DNA from: Clostridiales bacterium
Lineage (GTDB): Bacteria; Bacillota; Clostridia; Oscillospirales; Butyricicoccaceae
Length of the DNA: 21,075 bases
Direction: 5' to 3'
Assembly: GCA_019421385.1 (NCBI GenBank)
Contig: JAHZFK010000007.1
Coordinates: 1 to 21,075, forward strand
The notes beneath the pieces were generated by a model. The model saw only the letters and a list, made by a program, of their open reading frames with translations, was not told the DNA's origin and searched no databases. Both the position numbers and the translations under genes were made by a program. Shown here one piece after another: positions 20,842-21,075 of this stretch (position 1 is its first letter; each line of letters opens with the position of its first letter).

Positions 20842-21075
20842 ATGATTTCTCACGGAAAAAATATCAAAATTTTCTCCGGCAACTCTCACCCCGCACTGGC
20901 AATGCAGATTGCGTCCGCGCTCGGCCTGTCCATCGGTAAAGCGGCGATTTCCACCTTCGCGGACGGCGAAATCTCGGTTTCGATTTCCGAGTCCGTGCGC
21001 GGTTCGGACGTGTTCCTGGTACAGTCCACCTGCGGCCCGGTCAACAACAATCTGATGGAGCTGCTCATCATGATC
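20842..21075 (+). CDS. prs: Ribose-phosphate pyrophosphokinase, N-terminal part
   Basis: The first 78 codons, cut by the right edge. NIKIFSGNSHPALAMQIASA, then FADGEISVSISESVRGSDVF and QSTCGPVNNNLMELLIM match the N-terminal domain of PRPP synthase, including the F-A-D-G-E loop. The enzyme makes PRPP from ribose-5-phosphate and ATP for nucleotide, His and Trp synthesis. GGAGG is 7 bases before ATG 20842. It lies 48 bases after the GlmU-like gene with no terminator between, so the two are probably co-transcribed. Confidence 0.97.
   Translation, partial: MISHGKNIKIFSGNSHPALAMQIASALGLSIGKAAISTFADGEISVSISESVRGSDVFLVQSTCGPVNNNLMELLIMI

Overview
The window looks like a GC-rich (roughly 55-60% by eye), endospore-forming member of the Clostridia, most like an Oscillospiraceae/Butyricicoccus-type gut Firmicute. 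This rests on the adjacent sporulation genes spoIID and spoIIQ, DnaD and DnaI replication proteins, strong AGGAGG ribosome binding sites, a LexA box of the Firmicute type and the rpsO-pnp and glmU-prs gene orders. The genus is inferred, not proven. No tRNA, rRNA, CRISPR array or insertion sequence was seen.

Layout. 1-1401: a sugar/inositol dehydrogenase-like gene (cut by the left edge) diverges from a LacI-family regulator, with a recognisable promoter for each. 1430-7192: a three-gene efflux set follows the regulator: a TolC-like helical protein, a lipoprotein membrane-fusion protein and an RND permease. 7315-8034: a small lipoprotein gene with its own promoter. 8090-9872 (minus): spoIID-spoIIQ, the engulfment and forespore-channel pair. 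9944-10554: a two-gene operon with a strong promoter and a perfect LexA (SOS) box, encoding a small helical protein and a sigma-region-4-like DNA-binding protein. 10607-10798 (minus): a promoter and terminator that frame a candidate non-coding RNA of about 156 nt. 10912-13630: rpsO and pnp with structured leaders. 13688-14365 (minus): a more AT-rich secreted stalk-domain/NPCBM protein. 14511-16503: dnaD-like and dnaI-like helicase-loading genes. 16504-17200: a tandem array of three related small-RNA units. 17204-18532: an Mrp/NBP35 ATPase overlapping a NifX-like protein. 18610-19320: a YczE/YitT-type membrane protein broken by an in-frame TGA. 19540-21075: a GlmU-like protein with a decayed uridylyltransferase half, then the start of prs.

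The most striking region is 16504-17200, which holds no convincing protein gene. Three times in a row there are three TTCACA-like hexamers at exact 11-bp steps, then exactly 20 bp to TATACT, then a 5' stem-loop with an inner GGG/CCC stem, a pyrimidine-rich linker with a C run, and a terminator hairpin whose loop carries TTTCCCCC or TTCCCCC. This looks like a family of sibling C-rich small RNAs switched on together by an OmpR/PhoP-type response regulator, similar in design to the CiaR-controlled csRNAs of streptococci. C-rich loops in other Firmicute sRNAs bind Shine-Dalgarno sequences, so repression of translation is the natural guess.

Other notable points are the SOS-type operon at 9944-10554, the antisense-strand RNA candidate at 10607-10762, a 17-bp-paired hairpin in the pnp leader, a TolC homologue with no visible barrel strands, and the GlmU homologue that keeps only its acetyltransferase site.
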